This document shows, piece by piece, positions 52,583-61,077 of a stretch of 64,000 nt of DNA (position 1 is the first letter of the stretch; every line of letters begins with the position of its first letter). The notes under the pieces were generated by a model. That model made no database searches. It was not told the origin of the DNA and was given only the letters and a program-made list of their open reading frames with translations. Both the position numbers and the translations under genes were made by a program. The DNA comes from Paraflavitalea devenefica (GTDB lineage Bacteria > Bacteroidota > Bacteroidia > Chitinophagales > Chitinophagaceae). The stretch spans positions 643,581 to 707,580 of the forward strand of contig NZ_JAARML010000005.1 in NCBI RefSeq assembly GCF_011759375.1. Reading direction: 5' to 3'.

Positions 52583-55573
52583 ATGACAATGAATTGCTTT
52601 TCCATTCTACCCGGCATCCTAACGATATTCAGATCAGGCAGTATATTATTATTTCTTATACTCATCATTTCAGGTGTCCAGGTATATGCACAGCCCTCGC
52701 CTATCCGGCTTACGGAAACAGTGCAGGCGGGCGGATTTACCATCGCCGCTGCTGGTAAGGCATCACCCTTGCTAATTGATACGGCCGACGCTACGGTGGT
52801 CAGGATTGCCGCCACTGCGTTGAGCAGCGATGTTAAGCTGGTTACCGGACTGGCACCTGCTATCCATGATCAGCCCACAGCTATTCCCTATGCGGTTATT
52901 ATTGGCACCCTGGGCCATAACAAGCTGATTGATGCGCTGGCCGCGAAAGGCGCTCTACCAGTCGCCCAGGTGAAAGGGAAATGGGAAACTTTTTGCATTA
53001 CCATCGTTAATAACCCCACCAAAAATATACAGAAGGCATTGGTGATTGCAGGCAGTGATCCGCGCGGAACGGCCTTTGGAGTGTTTGAATTATCGAAGAT
53101 CATGGGTGTTTCGCCCTGGGTATGGTGGGCTGATGCCATGCCCCAACACCGGGCCGCGATGTATCTTTCTGCAGGGGTATCTATTATCGGACCTCCTTCC
53201 GTAAAGTACAGGGGCATTTTTATCAATGATGAAGACTGGGGCCTGCAGCCCTGGGCAGCCAAAACTTTTGAACCCGAAACAGGTGATATTGGCCCAAAAA
53301 CGTACGCCAAAGTATTTGAGTTATTGCTGCGCCTGAAAGCCAACCTGATATGGCCGGCCATGCATCCCAGCACCAACCCCTTTTATCATTATCCCCGCAA
53401 TAAACAGGTGGCTGCCGATTATGCCATTGTAACAGGCTCCTCACACGCGGAACCGATGATGCGCAATAATGTGGGAGAATGGGACAAGAAAACGATGGGC
53501 GATTTTAATTACCTCACCAATAAACCCACCATTACCCGTTATTGGGAAGAGCGGGTAAAGGAAAGCAGCCTGAATGAGGTGATCTATTCCCTGGGCATGC
53601 GGGGCGTGCATGACAGCGGCATGGAAGGTGTGAAAAATCCCAAAGATGCGGTGCCTTTACTGGAAGGGATCTTTACCGATCAGCGTAATATGCTGAAGCG
53701 GCATATTGATAAAGACGTAACGAAGGTACCCCAGGCATTCACTGCCTATAAAGAGGTACTGGATATTTATGATAATAACCTGAAAGTGCCTGATGATGTA
53801 ACGCTGGTGTGGCCGGATGATAATTATGGTTATATACAACGGCTGAGTAATGAACCCGAAAAGCAACGTGCCGGCGGTTCAGGGGTATATTATCATGCTT
53901 CTTACTGGGGCCGTCCGCACGATTACCTGTGGCTGGGCACTGCCCATCCGGGCCTGATGCGGGAGGAAATGATGAAGGCGTATGACAGTAAAGCAGACAG
54001 GTTGTGGGTGCTGAATGTGGGCGATATTAAGCCGATTGAATACAATATGGAGTTTTTCCTCGACATGGCTTTTAATGCGACACTCTTTAAAGACAGCAAA
54101 TACACAAAGCAGCACTTACTTACCTGGGCAGGCAACCTGTTTGGCAAAGACAAAGCACCTGCCATACAACAGGTATTGTGGCAATATTATCAACTGGCTT
54201 TTGAAAGAAAGCCTGAGTATATGGGCTGGAGCCAGACAGAGCCCACCACCAAAACTTCTTACACTACTTATAACCATTTCTTTTATGGCGATGAAGCGCA
54301 GCGAAGGATTGATCAATACGATTCGCTGGAGCGGGCCGTAAAGGCTTTGCGCGCTTCCATACGTTCTAATGATGCTGATGCCTTTTATGAACTGGTGTAT
54401 TACCCGGTAAGAGGCGCTTCGCTGATGAACAAGAAGTTCCTTTACCGCGATAAAAGTTATTATTATGCCCGGCAGAATAGGTTGAGCGCCTACGATTATG
54501 TTCGCCTGTCGAAACTGGCTTATGACAGTATTGTGCAGGAAACGAACTGGTACAATACGCAACTGGCAGGTGGTAAATGGAAAAACATACTATCTATGTC
54601 TCCCCGGAACCTGCCCGTGTACCAGGAACCGGTGCTCACTCCTTTTACCACCGATTCATCGGCTGTATGGGGTGTAGCGCCTGAAGGTGATAGCACGGCG
54701 GCCGGTTCACGTCAGACTTTACAATTGCCGGCATTTGATGCGCTCAACCGCCAGCAATATTTCATTGACCTGTTTTTAACCAACGCTACTACTGTAAACT
54801 GGACCGCTGCTATAACAGATCAACGCATCCGCCTTTCTGCTGTTAGCGGTACACTTAGCCCCACAGCAGGCAAAAGCCAGGTACGTATTTGGGTGGAGAT
54901 TGACTGGCGTGCAGGAGCAGCGGGCAGTCCGCTATCTGATCAGATCAGTTTTACCGGCGCTGGCAAAACGTATGCGGTATCGGTAACCGGTACTCCCCTT
55001 TCCACCGGGCAGGCTTCCTACCAGGGCTTTATTGAAAATAATGGATTGATCTCTATGTATGCCACTCATTATAGCTGGAGTAAGATGACTGCTGCGGGTC
55101 AGTGGAAAGTATTGGATGACCTGGGCTATACAGGCCGGTCATTACAAGCGTCTTTCCTTCAACAGCCTACTATTACTGTTACGGAGGATGCTATCAAAAA
55201 GAATAACCCCTGGGTAGCGTATGATTTTTATACTTTTTCGGCAGATACACCCATCGTAACTGTTTTTTCATTGCCCACGCATCCGCTGCACAAAGCCTAT
55301 AGCGTGCGCTATGCGCTCTCCCTGGATGATGGTCCGCTAACCATTGTTGACTTCCGTACAGCAGGCAGAAGTGAAGAATGGAAGCAAAATGTATTAAGGA
55401 ACAGCGCCATCAGGAAAACAATGATGCCCGCTATCAGCGGCGGCAAGCACACTTTAAAGATTTATAGTATAGATCCGGGTGTTGTTATAGATAAGATATT
55501 GCTTACCTTGGGCAGCACAGGTAATGCCTACAGCACGATTGCTGAAACACGCCTGAAAAAGGATACCCCATAA
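52583..55573 (+). CDS. GH115 family xylan alpha-1,2-glucuronidase
   Basis: A 996-residue exported enzyme with an N-terminal hydrophobic segment ending VQVYAQ. The order fits GH115: an N-terminal alpha/beta domain (~30-180), then the catalytic barrel with SPWVWWADAMPQHR and YRGIFINDEDWGLQPWA (residues ~175-225), and LKANLIWPAMHPSTNPF, HAEPMMRNN and YGYIQRLSN further on. The C-terminal beta-sandwich domains begin near 730. GH115 enzymes remove (4-O-methyl-)glucuronic acid from xylan, including internal residues. No T9SS domain is seen, so it is probably periplasmic. The LacI-type gene follows after 8 bp. Confidence 0.92.
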   Translation: MTMNCFSILPGILTIFRSGSILLFLILIISGVQVYAQPSPIRLTETVQAGGFTIAAAGKASPLLIDTADATVVRIAATALSSDVKLVTGLAPAIHDQPTAIPYAVIIGTLGHNKLIDALAAKGALPVAQVKGKWETFCITIVNNPTKNIQKALVIAGSDPRGTAFGVFELSKIMGVSPWVWWADAMPQHRAAMYLSAGVSIIGPPSVKYRGIFINDEDWGLQPWAAKTFEPETGDIGPKTYAKVFELLLRLKANLIWPAMHPSTNPFYHYPRNKQVAADYAIVTGSSHAEPMMRNNVGEWDKKTMGDFNYLTNKPTITRYWEERVKESSLNEVIYSLGMRGVHDSGMEGVKNPKDAVPLLEGIFTDQRNMLKRHIDKDVTKVPQAFTAYKEVLDIYDNNLKVPDDVTLVWPDDNYGYIQRLSNEPEKQRAGGSGVYYHASYWGRPHDYLWLGTAHPGLMREEMMKAYDSKADRLWVLNVGDIKPIEYNMEFFLDMAFNATLFKDSKYTKQHLLTWAGNLFGKDKAPAIQQVLWQYYQLAFERKPEYMGWSQTEPTTKTSYTTYNHFFYGDEAQRRIDQYDSLERAVKALRASIRSNDADAFYELVYYPVRGASLMNKKFLYRDKSYYYARQNRLSAYDYVRLSKLAYDSIVQETNWYNTQLAGGKWKNILSMSPRNLPVYQEPVLTPFTTDSSAVWGVAPEGDSTAAGSRQTLQLPAFDALNRQQYFIDLFLTNATTVNWTAAITDQRIRLSAVSGTLSPTAGKSQVRIWVEIDWRAGAAGSPLSDQISFTGAGKTYAVSVTGTPLSTGQASYQGFIENNGLISMYATHYSWSKMTAAGQWKVLDDLGYTGRSLQASFLQQPTITVTEDAIKKNNPWVAYDFYTFSADTPIVTVFSLPTHPLHKAYSVRYALSLDDGPLTIVDFRTAGRSEEWKQNVLRNSAIRKTMMPAISGGKHTLKIYSIDPGVVIDKILLTLGSTGNAYSTIAETRLKKDTP

Positions 55574-55581
55574 AATCCGGT

Positions 55582-56640
55582 ATGACCCAACCAACTGCCG
55601 CTATAGCTATGACATCTAAAAGAGAAATTACGATTTATGACCTGGCCAGGGAGCTGAATATTTCCACGGCAACGGTGAGCCGGGCGCTCAATAATCACCC
55701 CAGTGTAAGTAAAAAGACCCGGAAGAAGATCAGTGAGTTGGCCAAGGCTACCGGTTATCAGCAGAATAATTTTGCCAGCAACCTGCGTAAGCAGAAGACA
55801 CATACGATCGGCGTTATTATCCATGAACTCAACAGCCGCTTCATTGTATCGGCCCTCAGTGGTATTGAAAAGGTAATAACAGCGGCCCATTATAATATTA
55901 TCATTGGTCACTCTGCAGAGACCAGCAGCAAAGAAGCAGCCAATGCCCTGAACCTCTTTCACAAAAGAGTGGATGGCTTGATCGCTTCCCTGGCTTATGA
56001 TACGGAAACCCTGGATCATTATGAGCCTTTCCTGAAGAAAGACATCCCGGTGGTTTTCTTTGACCGTGTGAAGAAGGATAGTGCCGGCATCAAGATCGTG
56101 ATTGATAATTTTAAGGCTGGCTATGAGGCTACTACCCACCTCATTCAGCAGGGATGTAAACGGTTGGTGCATATTACGGGCAACCTGATGCAGAATGTGT
56201 ATGCCGACCGGTGGAAGGGATTCCAGTCAGCCCTTGCCGATAATAACCTGCCCTGCCTGCCGGAGCAGCTTATTGTGAACGACCTGGATGAAAAAGCAGG
56301 TATTGAGGCAGCCCTGCAGGTACTGAGCATGCCGGAAAGGCCTGATGGCATTTTTGTAACGAATGACCTGTGCGCCGCTGTTTGCATGCAGAAGCTGAAA
56401 GAAGGCGGCCTGAAGATACCGGAGGATATTGCTATTGTGGGGTTTAATAATGACCTTATCAGCCGGATAGCAGAACCTGCCCTCACTACCATTAACTATG
56501 CAGGCATAGAGATGGGTGAAGTGGCGGCTAAATGCCTCATCAATCAATTAAATCATAACAAACTGCCCGATTCCAATTATACCATCACCCTTCCGGCGGC
56601 TTTATTGATCCGGGCCTCCTCCCTGAAGAAAAAATTATAA
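55582..56640 (+). CDS. LacI family transcriptional regulator
   Basis: A 352-residue regulator. The helix-turn-helix is TIYDLARELNISTATVSRAL with the hinge following at KKTRKKISELAKATGYQQN. A periplasmic-binding-protein-like sensor domain follows (~70-345). The start may be 55582 or the ATG at 55609. It lies 8 bp behind the GH115 gene and is probably in one transcript with it, so it likely senses a xylan fragment and controls the pair. Confidence 0.93.
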   Translation: MTQPTAAIAMTSKREITIYDLARELNISTATVSRALNNHPSVSKKTRKKISELAKATGYQQNNFASNLRKQKTHTIGVIIHELNSRFIVSALSGIEKVITAAHYNIIIGHSAETSSKEAANALNLFHKRVDGLIASLAYDTETLDHYEPFLKKDIPVVFFDRVKKDSAGIKIVIDNFKAGYEATTHLIQQGCKRLVHITGNLMQNVYADRWKGFQSALADNNLPCLPEQLIVNDLDEKAGIEAALQVLSMPERPDGIFVTNDLCAAVCMQKLKEGGLKIPEDIAIVGFNNDLISRIAEPALTTINYAGIEMGEVAAKCLINQLNHNKLPDSNYTITLPAALLIRASSLKKKL

Positions 56641-56763
56641 TGCCGGCCTGTGGAGGCTTGGCAACCAGCGAACTATCTTTTACCGTCTTTGTTAGTACAT
56701 TGAACCGGACAGCTTACCGGCCGGTGTTTTTTCTTATTGCGTAAACAGGATTTCCAAATACGG

Positions 56764-56794
56764 TTGATAATGAACTTTCTGCGTCGTAATTTTG
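56764..56794 (+). promoter_or_regulatory. Promoter of the ferredoxin reductase-ferredoxin operon
   Basis: -33 TTG (56764-56766), a 20-base spacer and an exact -7 TAATTTTG (56787-56794), followed by GCACCC. This is one of the two best Bacteroidota-type promoters in the window. The leader before the start at 56899 is about 100 bases. The rest of the 258-bp gap holds nothing I recognise. Confidence 0.65.
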
Positions 56795-56898
56795 CACCCG
56801 GTTTAAATTGACCATAACCATACCTGCCTACGAATGCTTTGCTACTGTGAAAAAGGGTAATAGCCCGTTTTTCCTTAAATAAATGTGTATTATATATA

Positions 56899-57903
56899 AT
56901 GATTACGACTGATATCTGTATTATTGGAGCCGGCCCTGTAGGATTATTTGCTGTTTTTGAAGCCGGCCTGTTGAAAATGCGTTGCCACCTCGTAGATGCC
57001 TTACCCCAGGTGGGCGGTCAGCTTTCTGAGATCTATCCCTATAAACCGATCTATGATATTCCCGGTGCGCCGGAGATCAAGGCACAGGAGCTGGTAGATA
57101 ACCTGAAAAAACAGATAGCGCCTTTTGCCCCCACTTTTACCCTGGGCGAACGGGTGGAAACGATCGAAAGGCAGGAAGACAAGTCTTTTATTGTTACTAC
57201 TTCAGATCATACGAAGATCCATTGCAAGGTGATTACCATTGCAGGCGGACTGGGTTGTTTTGAGCCCCGTAAGCCGGCCATTGAGCAACTGGAAGCTTTT
57301 GAAGGCAAGGGGGTGACTTATATGGTGAAAGATCCTGAACTGTTCCGGGATAAGCATATCGTACTGGCTGGCGGCGGTGACTCTGCCCTGGACTGGACTA
57401 TCTATTTATCCAATGTGGCCAAATCAGTGACGCTGGTTCACCGGGGCGATACGTTCCGGGGCGCGCCGGATTCGGCTGAAAAGGTGTTCCACCTGGCTGA
57501 AGCGGGCAAGATCAACCTGGTGCTGAAATCGAATATTGTGAAGATCAATGGTAACGGGAAGCTGAATGAAGTGCTGATAGAAGGCAGTGATAAAACGGTT
57601 ACCACGATGGCTACCGATTACCTGATCCCGCTCTTTGGTCTGAGCCCTAAGCTGGGCCCTATTGCCGACTGGGGACTGAATATAGACAAATCGGCCATCA
57701 GCGTGAATACGTTTGACTATTCCACCAATATAGAAGGTATTTATGCTATTGGTGATATCAATACTTACCCCGGCAAGTTAAAGCTCATCCTTTGCGGCTT
57801 CCATGAATCGGCCCTGATGGCGCACAGCGCTTTCAAGCATGTGTACCCCAACCAGCGCCTGAGCTTTAAGTATACCACTGTTAATGGCGTCAATGCATTT
57901 TAA
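56899..57903 (+). CDS. Ferredoxin-NADP+ reductase, thioredoxin-reductase-like type
   Basis: A 334-residue flavoprotein with an FAD-binding GAGPVG at residues ~10-15, an NADP-binding motif in VLAGGGDSALDW (~155) and a second FAD contact in IYAIGDINTYPGKLKLI. It lacks the CXXC redox pair of thioredoxin reductases, which marks the ferredoxin/flavodoxin reductase group (YumC type). It moves electrons between NADPH and ferredoxin in the cytoplasm. The 2Fe-2S ferredoxin gene follows 17 bp later and is the probable partner. Confidence 0.9.
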   Translation: MITTDICIIGAGPVGLFAVFEAGLLKMRCHLVDALPQVGGQLSEIYPYKPIYDIPGAPEIKAQELVDNLKKQIAPFAPTFTLGERVETIERQEDKSFIVTTSDHTKIHCKVITIAGGLGCFEPRKPAIEQLEAFEGKGVTYMVKDPELFRDKHIVLAGGGDSALDWTIYLSNVAKSVTLVHRGDTFRGAPDSAEKVFHLAEAGKINLVLKSNIVKINGNGKLNEVLIEGSDKTVTTMATDYLIPLFGLSPKLGPIADWGLNIDKSAISVNTFDYSTNIEGIYAIGDINTYPGKLKLILCGFHESALMAHSAFKHVYPNQRLSFKYTTVNGVNAF

Positions 57904-57920
57904 AAAAGAAAGAAGGAAAC

Positions 57921-58253
57921 ATGATCAATATCACCGTACTCAATAAGGCAGGAGAAGAAAGAGAACTGGAAGTACCTGAAGATATGGGATTAAACCTGAT
58001 GGAAATCCTCAAGGCCAACGAATACAATGTGCTGGCTACCTGCGGCGGCATGGCCATGTGCGGCACCTGCCATGTACAGGTACTGGAAGGAATGGACAAC
58101 CTGGCCGCGCACAGTGATGCCGAACTGGATATGCTGGATACGCTGCCCGATGCAGAAAGCAACAGCCGCCTCGCCTGCCAGCTAAGGGTAGATGAAAACA
58201 TGCATGGCGCTGTATTCAAACTCTGCGCTGAAGAAGACGTAGAGGTGGCATAA
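57921..58253 (+). CDS. 2Fe-2S ferredoxin, adrenodoxin type
   Basis: A 110-residue ferredoxin. The cluster cysteines are C41, C47, C50 and C86 (TCGGMAMCGTC, then SRLACQL), the C-X5-C-X2-C...C pattern of vertebrate-type/ISC ferredoxins. It is encoded directly behind the reductase and before a strong terminator, so the two form a two-gene electron-transfer operon. The final electron acceptor is not encoded nearby. Confidence 0.93.
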   Translation: MINITVLNKAGEERELEVPEDMGLNLMEILKANEYNVLATCGGMAMCGTCHVQVLEGMDNLAAHSDAELDMLDTLPDAESNSRLACQLRVDENMHGAVFKLCAEEDVEVA

Positions 58254-58274
58254 GCTCCTTACTACTATATTTGT

Positions 58275-58310
58275 CAAAGCCAGCCTGAACATACGCTCAG
58301 GCTGGCTTTG
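58275..58310 (+). terminator. Intrinsic terminator of the ferredoxin operon
   Basis: CAAAGCCAGCCTGA (58275-58288) and TCAGGCTGGCTTTG (58297-58310) form a perfect 14-bp stem with an 8-base loop, followed by TTTATTTGTT. Confidence 0.9.
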
Positions 58311-58318
58311 TTTATTTG

Positions 58319-59704
58319 TTATTCTATCTTCTTCCATTCATACTGTCCATTCCGGTGTACTATCAAACCGGTCACTTTTCCTTCGTTGTCTTTGGAAAAC
58401 ACAACAAAGGTTTCTGCAGGCATGTCTATGAGGTAAAACCTGCGATCGGTCAACGCGTACATTCTGAAGGCCATGCCATCTTCGAGGAATAAACTATGAC
58501 CGTTCCTTTTGATCATGATGGTTTTTTGCCCCAATACCGTTTTGTATTTTCCGGTATAAGTATCCATCACGGCATCACTTACTTTAGCTTCTTTGGGCAT
58601 CAGGTTGCCCAATACTATTTGAGGGATCTGGCCGAATAACCTGAAGCGCTGATCGCTGAAGCTGGTGGCATCTTCGCCGGACTTAACATTGGTAAGCACA
58701 GCTACAAAGACATCCTGCACCGGGAAATAGCTTTCCATGGAAATGAAGCCACTCACCTGTCCTTCGTGCTTTATACAGGGAGCGCCATACATAATGCCAA
58801 TGTTCCAGCCATAGCCATAATTGGTAATCTTGCCATCCTGCAACCGGTAAGGGGTAAAGGCTTTTTCCAGTGTTTCTTTTTTAACCAGCTTACCGGCCAA
58901 TAATGCATTGTTCCAGGCGTAGAGGTCATCTACGGTACCCAGCAGATCACCAGCACCGTATCCAATGGAAAGGGTTTGGTAGTAAGTATTCTGGTAAAAA
59001 CCTTTATCCCGTGTGTAACCATTTACCCGGCCGGGAATAATGGTGAGCTCATTTGCATACTCTGTATGCTGCAGTCCTGCTTTTTCCAGCACCTGCTTCC
59101 GCATGTAATCATGGTATTTTTGACCGCTTACTTTTTCAATGATATAAGCCAGTAAGGTATAGCCGGAATTGGTATAGGCATATTTTGTACCCGGCACAAA
59201 CTGCAGGGGCGCATTTTTGAAATGATTGATGATGAACGCCGGCGTAAAATCATGCCGCTCTATGTAGGGATCGGGGTGATCAATAGTCATATAATCCGGA
59301 ATACCGGAGGTATGGGTGAGCAAATGCTCAATGGTAATGGTATGTCCTTTGGAAGGGAAATCTTTGATGTATTGCTGCACACTGTCGCTCAATTGTAACT
59401 TACCCTGCTCTGCCAGTTGCAATATGCCGATGGCCGTAAACTGCTTGGTAATGGAGCCTATTCTGAATACCATATCTGGCTTCAGGGAAACATCCAGTTC
59501 CAGGTTGGCGCTGCCGAATGCTTTGCGGTAAATCACTTTTCCTTTGCGGGCAGCCAATACCACGATACCGGGTTCCTGGGCTTTGAACTGGGATTTAATC
59601 AAACTATCAAGGGATTTTTCTACGGCACGATCAGTGGGCGCCTGTGCATAATTCTCCAATACATACAAAACGGTCAATAGCAGGACAGCAATACTTCTTT
59701 TCAT
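58319..59704 (-). CDS. Serine hydrolase, beta-lactamase/class C type
   Basis: A 461-residue exported hydrolase; the start at the ATG at 59702-59704 gives a signal peptide (MKRSIAVLLLTVLYVLENYAQ). The catalytic SxxK is SITK (S84, K87) and the tyrosine motif YTN (Y177). A C-terminal beta domain (~365-461) is present, as in the other PF00144 hydrolase at 10374-11720, which is a distant paralogue. The substrate is unknown. It lies behind the AraC-type gene with an 86-bp gap that holds a 14-bp palindrome. Confidence 0.9.
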   Translation of the reverse strand: MKRSIAVLLLTVLYVLENYAQAPTDRAVEKSLDSLIKSQFKAQEPGIVVLAARKGKVIYRKAFGSANLELDVSLKPDMVFRIGSITKQFTAIGILQLAEQGKLQLSDSVQQYIKDFPSKGHTITIEHLLTHTSGIPDYMTIDHPDPYIERHDFTPAFIINHFKNAPLQFVPGTKYAYTNSGYTLLAYIIEKVSGQKYHDYMRKQVLEKAGLQHTEYANELTIIPGRVNGYTRDKGFYQNTYYQTLSIGYGAGDLLGTVDDLYAWNNALLAGKLVKKETLEKAFTPYRLQDGKITNYGYGWNIGIMYGAPCIKHEGQVSGFISMESYFPVQDVFVAVLTNVKSGEDATSFSDQRFRLFGQIPQIVLGNLMPKEAKVSDAVMDTYTGKYKTVLGQKTIMIKRNGHSLFLEDGMAFRMYALTDRRFYLIDMPAETFVVFSKDNEGKVTGLIVHRNGQYEWKKIE

Positions 59705-59759
59705 ATACAGGTATTTAATTATCCGGCAAAACACCTGTAAAAGAGGCTTTTAACCTATT

Positions 59760-59773
59760 CAAATCCGGATTTG
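59760..59773. promoter_or_regulatory. 14-bp perfect palindrome upstream of the serine hydrolase
   Basis: CAAATCCGGATTTG is fully symmetrical and sits 56 bp before the start of the serine hydrolase gene, in the gap behind the AraC-type gene. It could be an operator. Confidence 0.35.
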
Positions 59774-59790
59774 AGCAGTAAAAGGATCCA

Positions 59791-60951
59791 TTATTCCTGC
59801 TTTTCGATGACTGACTTGCGGTATTCAGAAGGCGACATGCCGGTAAGCTGCTTAAAGGTGCGCTGAAAGGTAGGCTGTGAGTTGAACCCGCAGTCGAACG
59901 CAATGCCGGTCATGGTAAGGTGTTGCAGGTCGGCCGCCACCACCCGCTTTTTGAATTCCCGGATGCGGTATTCATTGACAAATTCATTAAAGCTGGTGTG
60001 CAGGTGCTGGTTGAGGACGGCCGAGATGGTTTTGGGAGCAATACCCGTATGCCGTGACAACCCGGTAAGGTTGAGGGAGGGATCGAGGTAAAGTGTTTCC
60101 TGCTCCATGGCCTTTTTCAGGGCAGCGATGGTTTGCTGTACTACATCGGCCGGTATGGCAGCAGTGCTGCCCGTGGTTTTGCGGATGACTACCGGCAGGT
60201 TGTAGGTTACCAGTAATGCTTTGATGCCCAGCCAGTAGATGAGTACGGCCAGTGGAATGAATACAGGATACCAATCTACCAGTTGCAGCAGCCGGTTGCT
60301 GTACCGTGGAATGACATAAGGAATTAAATAAAGCAGCCATATAAACTGGAAAACGAGAAATACCCGTACAAACTGGCGTAGCCAGCGCAGGGTAACCCTA
60401 TTTTCTGTTTCCACGCCACCGGCAGATGCTGTGGAGGGAAAAGCCGCCAGGTAGCGGGCAGAGAGCCATAGGTAAATGGTAAGCGACAGCCACCGGGGTA
60501 TATCCACATATATATTGTACACATCCCTGTAATAATCCATTGGAATGGCCTTTTTTATGAGCCCTATCAGGATGCCACCTATGTATATTACCGCTGCTAT
60601 TTGTGGCAGCACATCCAGCAACACGGAATAAAAGTGCTTGCGGTAGGGACGCAGGCGGAAATCCGGTTCAAGGCTGGCGCGGATGTAAAAGTATAGTAAG
60701 GGCCCCATGGGCATAATGATCATGAGAGGAATGAAAGCGTCTATAAAACCACCGAGGGTTGTGGTGTATAATATTGACTCCTGGAAAAGGCGAAGATCAA
60801 GGCAGGCAAGGGAGAAAAACCAGAGCATAAAGGCAAGCATCCGGTTGGCTTTTTGATGCCTTTTATTCCAAAAAAGTAAAGCACCCGTAATAAGCCCCTG
60901 AATCGCGCCCAGTGCTATAATTGTCTTTAATACACTTGTTATTGAAACCAT
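59791..60951 (-). CDS. Membrane-anchored AraC family regulator
   Basis: A 386-residue protein. The N-terminal ~240 residues hold about seven hydrophobic segments (for example TIIALGAIQGLITGALLFW, LMIIMPMGPLLYFYI, IAAVIYIGGILIGLI, FIPLAVLIYWLGI). The C-terminal ~110 residues are an AraC DNA-binding domain with two helix-turn-helices (LSRHTGIAPKTISAVLNQH; IAFDCGFNSQPTFQRTFKQLTGMSPSEYRK). Such proteins sense a signal at the membrane and act on DNA directly. It is divergent from the GH127 gene, a likely target. Confidence 0.9.
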   Translation of the reverse strand: MVSITSVLKTIIALGAIQGLITGALLFWNKRHQKANRMLAFMLWFFSLACLDLRLFQESILYTTTLGGFIDAFIPLMIIMPMGPLLYFYIRASLEPDFRLRPYRKHFYSVLLDVLPQIAAVIYIGGILIGLIKKAIPMDYYRDVYNIYVDIPRWLSLTIYLWLSARYLAAFPSTASAGGVETENRVTLRWLRQFVRVFLVFQFIWLLYLIPYVIPRYSNRLLQLVDWYPVFIPLAVLIYWLGIKALLVTYNLPVVIRKTTGSTAAIPADVVQQTIAALKKAMEQETLYLDPSLNLTGLSRHTGIAPKTISAVLNQHLHTSFNEFVNEYRIREFKKRVVAADLQHLTMTGIAFDCGFNSQPTFQRTFKQLTGMSPSEYRKSVIEKQE

Positions 60952-61000
60952 GTTTTATATATCCTTTCAGAAGGTTAATAAACACCCTGCATTGGTTAAT

Positions 61001-61043
61001 ATTTGAGTATCTCAATCGTTGGCACCTTTTTAAATTTGAGTAT
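61001..61043. promoter_or_regulatory. Repeated ATTTGAGTAT motif in the AraC-GH127 gap
   Basis: ATTTGAGTAT occurs at 61001-61010 and 61034-61043, 33 bp apart. The first copy is part of a dyad TTGAG-TAT-CTCAA (61003-61015). Direct repeats spaced at about three helical turns suit an AraC-type dimer. Confidence 0.4.
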
Positions 61044-61062
61044 TGCCCCGATGGGGCAATAT
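61031..61062 (+). promoter_or_regulatory. -7 box and perfect dyad at the GH127 transcript start
   Basis: TAAATTTG (61031-61038) is an exact -7 box. Right behind it TATTGCCCC-GAT-GGGGCAATA (61041-61061) is a perfect 9-bp dyad; one further wobble and one pair extend it to 11 bp. Transcription would start at or within it, so it is either an operator at +1 or a protective 5' hairpin on the mRNA. Confidence 0.55.
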
Positions 61063-61077
61063 TAATCCAAATTGAAC

